From positions 1-56,134 of the forward strand of contig CALWJU010000033.1 of assembly GCA_944381105.1 (NCBI GenBank): a stretch of 56,134 nucleotides of DNA, written 5' to 3'. The notes beneath the pieces were generated by a model. That model saw only the letters and a list, made by a program, of their open reading frames with translations. It made no database searches and was not told the origin of the DNA. Of the stretch, positions 33,822 to 42,451 are shown piece after piece. Source of the DNA: an uncultured Clostridia bacterium. GTDB taxonomy: Bacteria; Bacillota; Clostridia; Christensenellales; UBA1242. Numbering within the stretch: the stretch's first letter is position 1; every line of letters begins with the position of its first letter. The position numbers and the translations under genes were made by a program.

Positions 33822-34065
33822 ATCTTTCATAACTAAACTTTAAAATTGCCCTAAAAGTCGCCTAGCGAGTATTGCAACCAAAGACCGCAAAACATTTTTA
33901 TACATAAATTACTAAAAAAATTGGTTTTACTATAATCTTGCTCTTGCAATGCAAAAATTTTGCCAAAATATTGTCAAAAACGTGAGATTTGTCAAAAAAT
34001 GTGTAAAATTAGTCGGAGTAAATTTTGACAATAATGTGTAAATTTTTTAAAATTTAATAAATCAT
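33822..34065. other. AT-rich spacer, nothing recognised
   Basis: Between the cloverleaf element and the end of the 428-residue gene I see repeated AAAATTTTG-like words but no gene, tRNA or clear terminator. Confidence 0.4.
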
Positions 34066-35352
34066 TTATAAAAACAGCGAGATTATATCCTTAGTGCAGT
34101 CGACAACATCTTTAAGTTTTTTGTTGTCCTCAATGAGACGTTGATTGTAACATATTTGCATTTTGAAACAGTCGTTTTTAATTTGATTTATCGTACGGGA
34201 CTTTCTATACGAGTCAAACACCGAATTGATTGAGAAATGTGAGAGGTTATGTCTATTTAAAATGTTGATTATCTGATACAATTTTTCTTTGTTGTACTCG
34301 TCTGGCAAAAATAGCGTAACGTCTTGCACACGAGCAATATTTAAAATATGAATTTCAAGGAATAACCTTGTCGAAGGGGAGAGAAGGTTTTTATAGAGTG
34401 CATTTTTATAGGCATTAGTTTTTGTATTAAAGTAATCCTCCTCGTTATCTTTACTCTTGTAAATGATAGAGAAGCCGAACTCGTTATTCAATGCCTTACA
34501 AATGCTTCCGCTCATGCTCTCGCTTTCCTTTTCCTTGCCTTCAAACATACCTTTTTTGGCGTGCGGTGCAGAGAGAATAATTTCTGGCAAACCATTAATA
34601 TACTCAAAATCATTGATACTTTGAGAGGAAGAGAATTTTTTATCATCCTCACGCAATTTTTTGATGTCAATATGTCTTGCTCTTACCACCTCACGTTGAC
34701 GGAGAGTCTGACAAAATAGGTGCAGAGCGTTTACTATTTTTACAATATTTTTGCCATTTTGCAAGAATTTCTCATTAATTTCAATTTTTAATGCCTTTTT
34801 ATGCAGATTTTCGCATATCCACGTAGCAAGAGAACCATCTTTTTGTGAACTATTAAAATTAATATTGTTTATTCTATAATTATTCAAAGCAAAAACCATT
34901 TCTTGAAGAATTTCTGTGTCATCAAAAAGGGTCTTGCCCAGGTTCGAACAAAGGCTTACAGCGGTTAAGTCGGCAAAATGTTTGCAGTCAAGTTCTATCA
35001 TAATGATAGGCTTATAACTTTGGCTAAATGAGGCAAGCCTATCACAAAAACTCTCTTTTTTCTTGTTGCTCTTTTTATCCTCTTCTTCATTTTTGCTATT
35101 GTTTCCGCTTAAAGCCTCAATTTGTTTGAGTTTTACCTCGTTTTTTGATACATTGCAAAGCATGGTATAACCATAATATTTGTTAAGTAACCTAGCGATT
35201 AAATGAGATTGTCCCTTATCGCTAAGAGAGTTCTTCACACAAAAAATGATTTCGGTATCTCCCTCATTGTAAACAAAAGGTTTGTCCCTTTTGACTTTAA
35301 AATAGAAGTCCATTTCTTTATCAATTTGATTTTTTGAAAGTTCTTTTAACAT
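34066..35352 (-). CDS. Protein resembling tandem N-formylglutamate amidohydrolase-like domains
   Basis: I recognise this 428-residue protein only weakly. The C-terminal half has GLPEIILSAPHAKKG, then SGSICKAL and LFLEIHILN, a spacing like the Zn-binding PH...R...DxH of the FGase fold, though the last Asp is Glu. The N-terminal half shows a poorer echo (IIMIELDCKH). A Lys/Glu-rich linker lies at about residue 95. There is no membrane segment. It may be an inactive relative. The divergent fic gene has its start 128 bases away, so shared control is possible. AGGTGATG precedes the ATG. Confidence 0.4.
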   Translation of the reverse strand: MLKELSKNQIDKEMDFYFKVKRDKPFVYNEGDTEIIFCVKNSLSDKGQSHLIARLLNKYYGYTMLCNVSKNEVKLKQIEALSGNNSKNEEEDKKSNKKKESFCDRLASFSQSYKPIIMIELDCKHFADLTAVSLCSNLGKTLFDDTEILQEMVFALNNYRINNINFNSSQKDGSLATWICENLHKKALKIEINEKFLQNGKNIVKIVNALHLFCQTLRQREVVRARHIDIKKLREDDKKFSSSQSINDFEYINGLPEIILSAPHAKKGMFEGKEKESESMSGSICKALNNEFGFSIIYKSKDNEEDYFNTKTNAYKNALYKNLLSPSTRLFLEIHILNIARVQDVTLFLPDEYNKEKLYQIINILNRHNLSHFSINSVFDSYRKSRTINQIKNDCFKMQICYNQRLIEDNKKLKDVVDCTKDIISLFL

Positions 35353-35480
35353 ACATCACCTACGTTTTTATTATAACAAATAATCAAAAAAAGTCAAAAA
35401 CAATATTGAAAATATATAAAAAATATGATAAAATATTAAAAATAGTAAAAAACTTTAAAAGCAAAAACAAAGAGGTGAAA

Positions 35481-36671
35481 ATGAAGGAAAAGATTGATAT
35501 AGGATTTAAAGGCTATTATCTTTCACGCAAGGTTGACACAAGAAAGATAGAGTCGTCGCAGAGAGAAATAGAGGACTATAAAAATGGCTCGCTTGCAAGG
35601 TTTATCAATCCCTTTATTAAGGAGTTCAACAATCTCGTCAGCCTTGATTATGTAATCAAGAGTGATAAACTTGAAGAGGTGGACTATGGCGTTATGGAAG
35701 ATGACTTAAAGGACATCAAGTACGGACTTATTACAAACAGCGGAATTCTTGCCTTTCAGTATAAACGAGGTAAGATAAAAGAGACAAAAGAGGGTGTATT
35801 TGGATTTAGAAATAACACTGATTTTGGAGTTGCGGTCAAAACAATTTTAAAAAAGGGTCTTGGCAATTTTAAAATGATAACTTTTGAGAACCTAAAAGAT
35901 TATTATAAGAAGAGTAAAATAATAGGTAAATTCAGGACTTGTCAGTTGCAAGATAGTTTTGTTAAAAATACACACCTGATATATATAAATCCGATGAAAA
36001 GAGAGTTTAAAGTTTTGCCCAATAAGAGCCATATGCTTGCACTCCAACAGATAATAGAAATGGCAAATAGGAGTAGACAGAATGGCGAAAAACTCGAACG
36101 ACGCTCCTTAGAGATTATCAATGGACTGCTTTTCAGCGGAACAGAACGTGAGGGAGAGCGAGGACTTGGAAAATTCAGAGACACAAACATTCTAGTGCAG
36201 TGGTGGGACGCCTTTGTGCTTAGAGAGGTGTTAGAGCGAGACTATTTAGGCAACCCAACAAGGTACAATAACACTCCTCTTATCAAAGAGATACAGGCAC
36301 TTCTCGATTGGTATAATAGTGCAAATGATGTTTCGTCAATAGTTAAAGCATCAATTTTGATGCTGGAAATATCACGCCTTCAACCTTTTCGTGATGGCAA
36401 TAAAAGGACAGCAAGACTGTTTTCAAACTATGAACTTATTAAGAGTGGCTATCCGATTGTGGCGTTTAGGGCAGATTCGAAGGGTAGTTTTGATAACCGC
36501 CTTGCAAGATGTATAAACAGCAGGGACATATCCGACTTTGCCGACTATTTGGTAGATATGATAGACCAGCAACAGCAGGCATACTTAAATGAGGTAACAA
36601 CACTTGCTCACTATCTTGATGACGATATGGCACACTCTAAGGTGCATGAAATTGATGGGGAGAAACAGTAA
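35481..36671 (+). CDS. Fic-domain protein
   Basis: The 396-residue protein has a Fic core near residues 265-320: EISRLQPFRDGNKRTARLFS. This matches the HPFxxGNGR motif of AMP- or nucleotide-transferring Fic enzymes, except that the first His is Gln (CAA). Such a Q form occurs in a known subgroup of Fic proteins, but the catalytic base of AMPylation is then absent. An N-terminal part of about 200 residues has no known domain, and the C-terminus is helical. AGAGGTGA precedes the ATG at 35481; a longer reading would add an AT-rich tail. The target is unknown. Confidence 0.8.
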   Translation: MKEKIDIGFKGYYLSRKVDTRKIESSQREIEDYKNGSLARFINPFIKEFNNLVSLDYVIKSDKLEEVDYGVMEDDLKDIKYGLITNSGILAFQYKRGKIKETKEGVFGFRNNTDFGVAVKTILKKGLGNFKMITFENLKDYYKKSKIIGKFRTCQLQDSFVKNTHLIYINPMKREFKVLPNKSHMLALQQIIEMANRSRQNGEKLERRSLEIINGLLFSGTEREGERGLGKFRDTNILVQWWDAFVLREVLERDYLGNPTRYNNTPLIKEIQALLDWYNSANDVSSIVKASILMLEISRLQPFRDGNKRTARLFSNYELIKSGYPIVAFRADSKGSFDNRLARCINSRDISDFADYLVDMIDQQQQAYLNEVTTLAHYLDDDMAHSKVHEIDGEKQ

Positions 36672-36752
36672 ATTACAAAATAATTAAAAACCGTTTTAAA
36701 AAAGTTTTATAATTTGTGAAAATGTGCTAAAATATACACCAAAGGGTGAAAA

Positions 36753-37367
36753 ATGGAAATAAGTACATTAATCGGACAGTTTTTAGACGCAAACGTGTAT
36801 ATAGTAAAAAAGGGTAAAAATTGCCTTATAATTGATAGCGGTGCTTTCTTGTATGATATGATTAAGGCGGTAAAAGGGTATAAGGTCGATGGGATTCTTT
36901 TGACGCATGGACACTTTGACCACTCTTGCCATTGCATTGACTATGCACGATTTTTTGGATGTAAAATTTACGCAAGCGAGAAGATTAAGGATACTCTAAC
37001 CGATCCTGTTGCCATTTATTCAGAGCATGGGGATACGATAGAGGATTTTTCTCGCTTTGAGTTTATAGAGGAAGATAAGACTATCAAAATAGGTGATTTT
37101 GAGGTGGAATGTTACTATTGTCCAGGGCATAGCAAGTGCTGTGAGTGTTATATTATAGATGGCGTAATGTTTTCAGGCGATGTGCTATTTAATAAGGGGA
37201 TAGGGCGAACAGACCTTAAAAACTCAGATAAGAAAGAGATGCTAGAAAGTCTTAAAAAACTTGAAAAGTTAAATTTCGCTGAGGTATACAGCGGACATGG
37301 CGAAAAAAGCACTTACGATGACCAAATGAAGAACATAGCAGTATTTAAGAGGTTTTTAGCAAGATAA
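36753..37367 (+). CDS. Metallo-beta-lactamase-fold hydrolase (glyoxalase II-like)
   Basis: The 204-residue protein has THGHFDHSCH (the HxHxDH motif at about 51-56), CPGHSKCCECY (third His), MFSGDVLF (bridging Asp) and a final SGHGEKST. These make the two-zinc site of the YcbL/glyoxalase-II-like branch. Without the substrate-binding C-terminal domain of true glyoxalase II, it may act on another thioester. AAAGGGTG precedes ATG. Its stop codon is followed by the inverted repeat array. Confidence 0.85.
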   Translation: MEISTLIGQFLDANVYIVKKGKNCLIIDSGAFLYDMIKAVKGYKVDGILLTHGHFDHSCHCIDYARFFGCKIYASEKIKDTLTDPVAIYSEHGDTIEDFSRFEFIEEDKTIKIGDFEVECYYCPGHSKCCECYIIDGVMFSGDVLFNKGIGRTDLKNSDKKEMLESLKKLEKLNFAEVYSGHGEKSTYDDQMKNIAVFKRFLAR

Positions 37368-37707
37368 CCAAGCCTAACGCTTGGCGATTGTCCGATTAAT
37401 TTTATCATAAATACAAACCACATCTCCGCTCTCAACCAAGCCTAACGCTTGGCGACTAACAGATTAGCTTTTTTTTGAAATTATACTTATTCTCCGCTCT
37501 CAAACATTTGGTTTGAGAGCGGAAATAAGTCAGTTTTTTTAATATACTTAATCGGACAATCGTCAAACATTTGGTTTGAGAGCGGAGATAAAATATACTT
37601 TCAGATAAAACACATCGGACAATCGTCAAACATTTGGTTTGAGAGCGGAGAATAAGTTTGTTTTTTTAATATACTTAATCGGACAGTCGCCAAGCGTTAG
37701 GCTTGTT
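37366..37707. repeat. Inverted array of 64-68 bp units with variable hairpins
   Basis: Two units run forward (hairpins CCAAGC-CTAAC-GCTTGG at 37368 and 37436). Then three run in reverse, with hairpin CAAAC-ATTTG-GTTTG at 37501, 37564 and 37627, and the array ends with the first hairpin type again at 37690. Each unit joins the hairpin to GATTGTCCGATTAA and, after an AT-rich part, to CTCCGCTCTC. The whole stretch is thus a nested palindrome. The last hairpin contains the TAA stop of the dnaI-like gene, so the element has set that gene's end. Confidence 0.8.
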
Positions 37708-38602
37708 TGGAGAGTCGCAAATCGCTACCTTTGACGTACACACATATAGAGGTGGCTTTGTCAATAATTCTGCTTGAAATTCGCTCGTCATAGTAGTCTT
37801 TTATATCATACAAATCAAGGTTAGAGGTTATGATTGTCGGCAGTTTCTTCATTTTTCGCTCGTTTATCACTTGATAGAGATAGTTGATTGTAATATTCGG
37901 TTGCCTAAGTTCTGTTCCAAGGTCATCAATAAAGAGAATTTCGCTGTTTAAATACCTGTCAAGGAGCGCACTCTTTTCGTCAAGATCTCTTGTTGAGTAA
38001 CTCTTGATAAAATCTTGATGCATCGCAAAAGAGGTAGTAAGAAGAACTACATGATTAAGAGAGATAAGTTCGTTTGCCATGCACTTAATAAGATGAGTCT
38101 TGCCTACGCCTGTATCCCCAGCAATGAAGATGAGGGTTTTATCAAACTTAGAATGACACCACTGTGCCATTTTGGTATATAACTTTCTCATCTGCTCGCT
38201 GTTTTCAAAAATGGAAAAGTTTACATCTTTAAAGTCTTCAAGTTTGTCAAACCCACTCTCTCGTTTGAGGGTGTTGTTGATCTCTTTGATAAGACAAGAG
38301 CAGTACTGCCCATCAATATAGCCACTATCATTACATTTTTTGCAGTGGTATATAGGTTCAATAGAGGGTAACCCTAACTCCTTTAACCTTTCCTCGTATT
38401 TCTTTTTGAGGTTTAATACCTTTTGCGAAAGAGGTTTGTTCTCTTTGACCGCCTCAATCATCTTTGTGGTGTATTCTTGATAGAGCGACTTAAATTTTTC
38501 ATCCTTAAATGCTAAAATTTTGTTCTCTTTTGCTCTGTTTTCAGCGTCAAATCGCCTTTCGTCTATGATAGTCCTCGCCCTTTCAATAACAGAAGTTTTC
38601 AT
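37697..38602 (-). CDS. dnaI: DnaI/DnaC-type helicase loader ATPase
   Basis: The 301-residue AAA+ protein has a zinc-binding CKKCNDSGYI...CSC motif (about 87-104), Walker A GDTGVGKTH (about 161-169), Walker B LFIDDLG (about 226), and sensor 1 TIITSNL. It should load the replicative helicase with the DnaB/DnaD-like protein encoded 271 bases upstream on the same strand. GGGGGAG precedes the ATG. The last residues SKQA and the stop lie inside the repeat array at 37366, so the C-terminus may differ from relatives. Confidence 0.85.
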   Translation of the reverse strand: MKTSVIERARTIIDERRFDAENRAKENKILAFKDEKFKSLYQEYTTKMIEAVKENKPLSQKVLNLKKKYEERLKELGLPSIEPIYHCKKCNDSGYIDGQYCSCLIKEINNTLKRESGFDKLEDFKDVNFSIFENSEQMRKLYTKMAQWCHSKFDKTLIFIAGDTGVGKTHLIKCMANELISLNHVVLLTTSFAMHQDFIKSYSTRDLDEKSALLDRYLNSEILFIDDLGTELRQPNITINYLYQVINERKMKKLPTIITSNLDLYDIKDYYDERISSRIIDKATSICVYVKGSDLRLSKQA

Positions 38603-38873
38603 TTTCTCCCCCTAAAAGTATAATTTTTTTAAAAATTTGCCTAAATTATGCTAAAATTGTTTATCTTTGTCTAAAATTTTTGCATATTTGTTAAAAATAA
38701 TGTTTGAATTTGTCTAAAATTGTCTAATTTTGTCTAAAATTATCAAAAATTTTCTTATTTTTTTAAATAATATCTAAGTTTTGCATGTCTTTATAAAATT
38801 TACAAATTTTTTTAGTTTTTTGCTAAGTTAGAGCCATATTTTTAAATTTAAATGCCACATTATCTTAAAACTA
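38603..38873 (-). promoter_or_regulatory. Spacer with iterated TGTCTAAAATT words
   Basis: TTTGTCTAAAATT-type words occur at about 38669, 38711, 38721 and 38731. Such close copies (10-base steps) could be binding sites in front of dnaI. No DnaA box or gene is seen here. Confidence 0.35.
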
Positions 38874-40316
38874 TCATACATCAATCTCGTCAATTGATTG
38901 AAATAGTGCGTTGATTTCCTCTTTTGAATAACTACGACCGCCAAAGTTATTCTTTTTGCTTACCTTTTCCTCAATCGGCTTGTTCGCCTTTGCCTCGTCA
39001 AGTGTGTTTATGCCCTTTTCATGATAGTCGGCAAGTATTTTTGAGAGGTACTTGATAGGGTTATTTTTGCCCTTCGAAATAGAGATGGCATAGTCAAGCA
39101 CATCACTCTTTGTCTTCCATTCCTCAGTCCAAATTTTGTAGTTTGTTCGGTCAAAGGTGCTTACATTTCTCTCAATGCCAAGACTAAACAAAATCTCTTT
39201 TATCTTGTCATCGTCGGCTAGCACTTGGTTCATGTATTGACTAAAAGCGCTAAGCGACAATAGTCCAAGTTTATAGAATTTCGCACAAGTCTTGTCCATA
39301 CCTTCAAGCGTGCGGATAGAGTTTTTAAAGCAGTAAGAGGCAATTTCGACGAGCAAGTTTTTTTCAAATCCCATATTTATCCATTTAAGTATATAGTTTT
39401 CAACCACAGTTTCAAGGTTCTCATAGTAGACGCCGATAGCCTTGTTTACCTCTTTTGCAAGGTCATAAAGGGACTGCTTTTCATTTTCAAAGTCGTCGAT
39501 TTCCTTTGTAGACATAAGTTTCATCTCGAAATACTTAGTCAATATGCAATCCAATTTTTCAAAATTCAACCTAGATTTTTTCTTGTATGACTTGCAAATA
39601 TGTATTATTACGTCAAGGTTGAACCCATAATCACTCAGCCACTTGTTAAGTAAGGCTCGCTCTTCGATATAAGGGGAGCGGTGAATGCCAAGCACCTCAA
39701 AGATTTCAAGAATGCTAGGGTCCTTTTCTTCAAATTGACGTAATCGTTCCTCAACCGCCTTTGTGGTAGTTATGCCCTCGTATGCCCAATTTTTAGCAAC
39801 GGTGAGTATGTAGTGATAGCCGACAGCCTGCTTTTTTGTGTTGACGCAGTACTGCATAATCATAAGAAGAGCCTCCTGTTCAACATGATAGCGTTCAAGG
39901 AAATCATAGTACTCCTCATACTCATGCTTAGTTATAGAACGTTTGCCTTGAAAGATATCCTGTGCCTGAGCGTTAAAGGTGGCATACTTGTCAGGCTTGA
40001 AGAGTTTGTTTGAGTTAAGTACATTTTTCAGCGGTATAAACACCACTTGCACAGGGTCGGTACTAAGTAGTTGTACCAGTCCTTGCTCTTGCCAAAATTC
40101 AAAAGCACCAATGACGTCCTCCTGGCTCATATTAAGTGTTTTAGCGAAATTTTCTAGGGAGTTGTCAAAGGAAGAACTCTTGCATAGATACAACCCATAT
40201 ACATACACAACCACAAATTGAGGCTCTGCAAAGGGTAGATAGTCATTTATAAAAATATTGTCGATTTCAGTTTTAGAACTTGCAATAAACTCGCTTGAAT
40301 ATTTACAAAAAGCCAT
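38874..40316 (-). CDS. Replication initiation/helicase-loading protein, DnaB/DnaD type
   Basis: The 480-residue protein has an N-terminal winged-helix-like domain (about 15-105), including FAKTLNMSQEDVIGAFEFW. One or two DnaB_2/DnaD-type helical domains follow (about 125-205 with AKNWAYEGITT, and about 345-445 with IKYLSKILADYHEKGI). The short acidic tail ends ALFQSIDEIDV. It should bind at oriC and bring the DnaI loader. CGAGGT precedes ATG. It is on the same strand as dnaI, the usual pairing in Bacillota. Confidence 0.8.
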   Translation of the reverse strand: MAFCKYSSEFIASSKTEIDNIFINDYLPFAEPQFVVVYVYGLYLCKSSSFDNSLENFAKTLNMSQEDVIGAFEFWQEQGLVQLLSTDPVQVVFIPLKNVLNSNKLFKPDKYATFNAQAQDIFQGKRSITKHEYEEYYDFLERYHVEQEALLMIMQYCVNTKKQAVGYHYILTVAKNWAYEGITTTKAVEERLRQFEEKDPSILEIFEVLGIHRSPYIEERALLNKWLSDYGFNLDVIIHICKSYKKKSRLNFEKLDCILTKYFEMKLMSTKEIDDFENEKQSLYDLAKEVNKAIGVYYENLETVVENYILKWINMGFEKNLLVEIASYCFKNSIRTLEGMDKTCAKFYKLGLLSLSAFSQYMNQVLADDDKIKEILFSLGIERNVSTFDRTNYKIWTEEWKTKSDVLDYAISISKGKNNPIKYLSKILADYHEKGINTLDEAKANKPIEEKVSKKNNFGGRSYSKEEINALFQSIDEIDV

Positions 40317-40585
40317 AAAAATTTACCTCGAAACAATTTTAACATAAACCACTCAAATTTACAACCTTTTTTAATAGGTTGTTTTTTTCTTATTAGTTTT
40401 TTTATCTAATTGCGAAGAATTTTTCTAAAAACAATTGCAATTTTACAAATGATAACTTACATAAAAAATACAAAATTTAGTAAAAAACGCAAAATTTCAA
40501 CAAAAAACATGAAAAATTCATAAAAAACAAATAATTTTTCTAAAATAATAATTTTTTGATTTAAAATTTATGATAGAAAAATAGG
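40317..40585. other. AT-rich spacer, nothing recognised
   Basis: Between divergent dnaB/dnaD-like and peptidase genes. It holds repeated AAAAAAC and TTTTTC words but no gene. Confidence 0.4.
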
Positions 40586-40614
40586 TTATCAAAATAGACA
40601 AAGACAAGTATATT
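40586..40614 (+). promoter_or_regulatory. Promoter of the M1 peptidase gene, leaderless geometry
   Basis: TTATCA, 17 bases and TATATT, ending 5 bases before ATG 40620. No ribosome binding site is present before this ATG. Confidence 0.6.
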
Positions 40615-40619
40615 ATAGC

Positions 40620-42122
40620 ATGAAGAAAATAACGCTAAACAAAAAAACAAAGATAATATCGGTATCATTGCTCTTTTTAGTTGTGCTAGCAGTGGTAATA
40701 ATTATATGTGTAAATGGACTTAAAGAGGAAGAAAAACCGCTTTCAACCTACAATATGAAACTTTCCTACGATGATGAAAACCATGTTTTAAGTGGCGAAG
40801 AGGAGATAACCTTTATCAATAACTATGACAATATGTTCACATGCCTATATCTTCATCTCTATCCAAACGCTTTCAGAGAGGGTGCGAAGAATGATCTTGT
40901 CAGCGTTGCGGATAGTGATGAGGTCTATGTCGACGGCGTCAGTTATGGCAATATCGAGATAAAAGGGGTGAGTAGCGAAGGCGAAAACTTAAACTACAAT
41001 ATCGAGGGCGAAGATAGCAATATTCTCAAAGTTGAACTGCCTGTCGAGGTTTATCCAGACGAGAGCATAACCTTTTCTGTCGAGTTTGCGACCACGCTTG
41101 CAAATGTCAATCATAGGCTAGGATATGGAAACAACGCCATAAACTTTGGCAACTTTTATCCTGTTATTTGTATGTACGAGGAGGGCGTAGGCTTTAAGAC
41201 CGACCTGTACCACTCAAATGGCGACCCTTTTTATAGTGAGGTGGCATCATATCAAGTAGAAATTGCCTATCCTGCAAAATACACTCTTGCAAGTTCTGGC
41301 TCGTTGCAGTTGACAACCGAAGAGGAAGGAGTGGCAACAAGTAAAGTCTCAGGAGATAAAATTCGAGATTTCTGCTTTGTGCTTAGTGATATATTTGACT
41401 CAGTATCGCAAAAAGTAGGCTCAACAACTTTAACATATTATGGCTATGAGGGAGACAGCCTTTCCTCCGCCTTAGAAATCTCAGTTAAGGCACTAAACAC
41501 TTTTAACGAACTCTTCGGCAAATATCCTTATTCGACATTAAATATAGTCAAGACAAATTTTCTTCATGGCGGTATGGAGTATCCAAACCTTGTTATGATA
41601 AGCGACAATTTAGAGGATGATGAGATAGCCTACGTGATAGTCCATGAAATAGCACATCAGTGGTGGTATGGAGTGGTCGGAAATGACGAGTATAACCACG
41701 CATGGATGGACGAAGGACTGACCGAATATAGCACTCTTCTTTTCTTTGAGGAGCATGAGGAGTACAATGTTGACACCGCTTCTCTTGTTAAAAATGCGAC
41801 CGAGAGTTATAAGACCTTTGTGCGAGTCTATACCTCAGTAAATGGAGAGGTTGACACCTCAATGGATAGACCACTAAACAAGTTTGACACACAACCAGAA
41901 TATGTGCAATGTACCTACACAAAGGGAATGTTAATGTTTGACTCAATCAGAAAGTCGGTAGGAGATAGAAAATTTTTCAAGGCACTAAAAGACTATTATC
42001 AAGACTTTGCATATAAAAATGCCAGCCCAGCCGATATGATAGCCTCATTTATAGATAGCACTAGGGTCGACCTTGAAGGGTTCTTTAACAGTTGGCTAAG
42101 TGGCGATGTGGTAATTAAATAG
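40620..42122 (+). CDS. Membrane-anchored M1-family metallopeptidase
   Basis: The 500-residue protein has an N-terminal signal-anchor (basic start then hydrophobic about 12-31) and would face outside the cell. The gluzincin zinc site HEIAHQWWYG plus DEGLTEY (about 20 residues later) is intact, and a GGMEYP exopeptidase motif (about 318-323) precedes it. The N-terminal beta domain and C-terminal helix-poor part are shorter than in full-length aminopeptidase N. It probably trims peptides at the surface. The start directly before the anchor favours this ATG; the mRNA would be leaderless. Confidence 0.9.
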   Translation: MKKITLNKKTKIISVSLLFLVVLAVVIIICVNGLKEEEKPLSTYNMKLSYDDENHVLSGEEEITFINNYDNMFTCLYLHLYPNAFREGAKNDLVSVADSDEVYVDGVSYGNIEIKGVSSEGENLNYNIEGEDSNILKVELPVEVYPDESITFSVEFATTLANVNHRLGYGNNAINFGNFYPVICMYEEGVGFKTDLYHSNGDPFYSEVASYQVEIAYPAKYTLASSGSLQLTTEEEGVATSKVSGDKIRDFCFVLSDIFDSVSQKVGSTTLTYYGYEGDSLSSALEISVKALNTFNELFGKYPYSTLNIVKTNFLHGGMEYPNLVMISDNLEDDEIAYVIVHEIAHQWWYGVVGNDEYNHAWMDEGLTEYSTLLFFEEHEEYNVDTASLVKNATESYKTFVRVYTSVNGEVDTSMDRPLNKFDTQPEYVQCTYTKGMLMFDSIRKSVGDRKFFKALKDYYQDFAYKNASPADMIASFIDSTRVDLEGFFNSWLSGDVVIK

Positions 42123-42451
42123 CCTGTCCAAAAACTTCACAAACAGGGCGAACTTAGTTTGTTTTTATTAGAAAGATACAAAAAGGTAAGTGCCTAAGGC
42201 ACATTAAGGCACAAAAAAACAAGAAAATTTAGACAAAATAAGGTTGAACTCATAAAATTTAACACAAAAATCGATAAAAACAAGAAAAATCTGACAAATT
42301 TTACTTAAAAGATACAAAAAAAGAAAGTGGGCTAAACCACAAAAGAAACAAAAGGCAGATAAAATTTTAAAAAAGTGTCATTTACTATTGAAAAATGGGA
42401 TGTTTCCGCCTTAAAATTTGAATAAACTTGAATTTTAAGGAGGAAATTAAT
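42123..42451. repeat. Spacer with hairpin repeat cluster 2
   Basis: CGAACTTAGTTTG (42149), AAGTGCCTAAGGCAC (42188) and GTGGGCTAAACCAC (about 42327) belong to the hairpin family also seen at 23854 and 47725. The phrase AAAGATACAAAA again stands near them. No gene is seen. Confidence 0.65.

Noticed and set aside
37366-37707. CRISPR array
   Set aside because: Repeats are in both orientations, hairpin sequences differ between units, intervening AT-rich parts resemble each other, and no cas gene is near.
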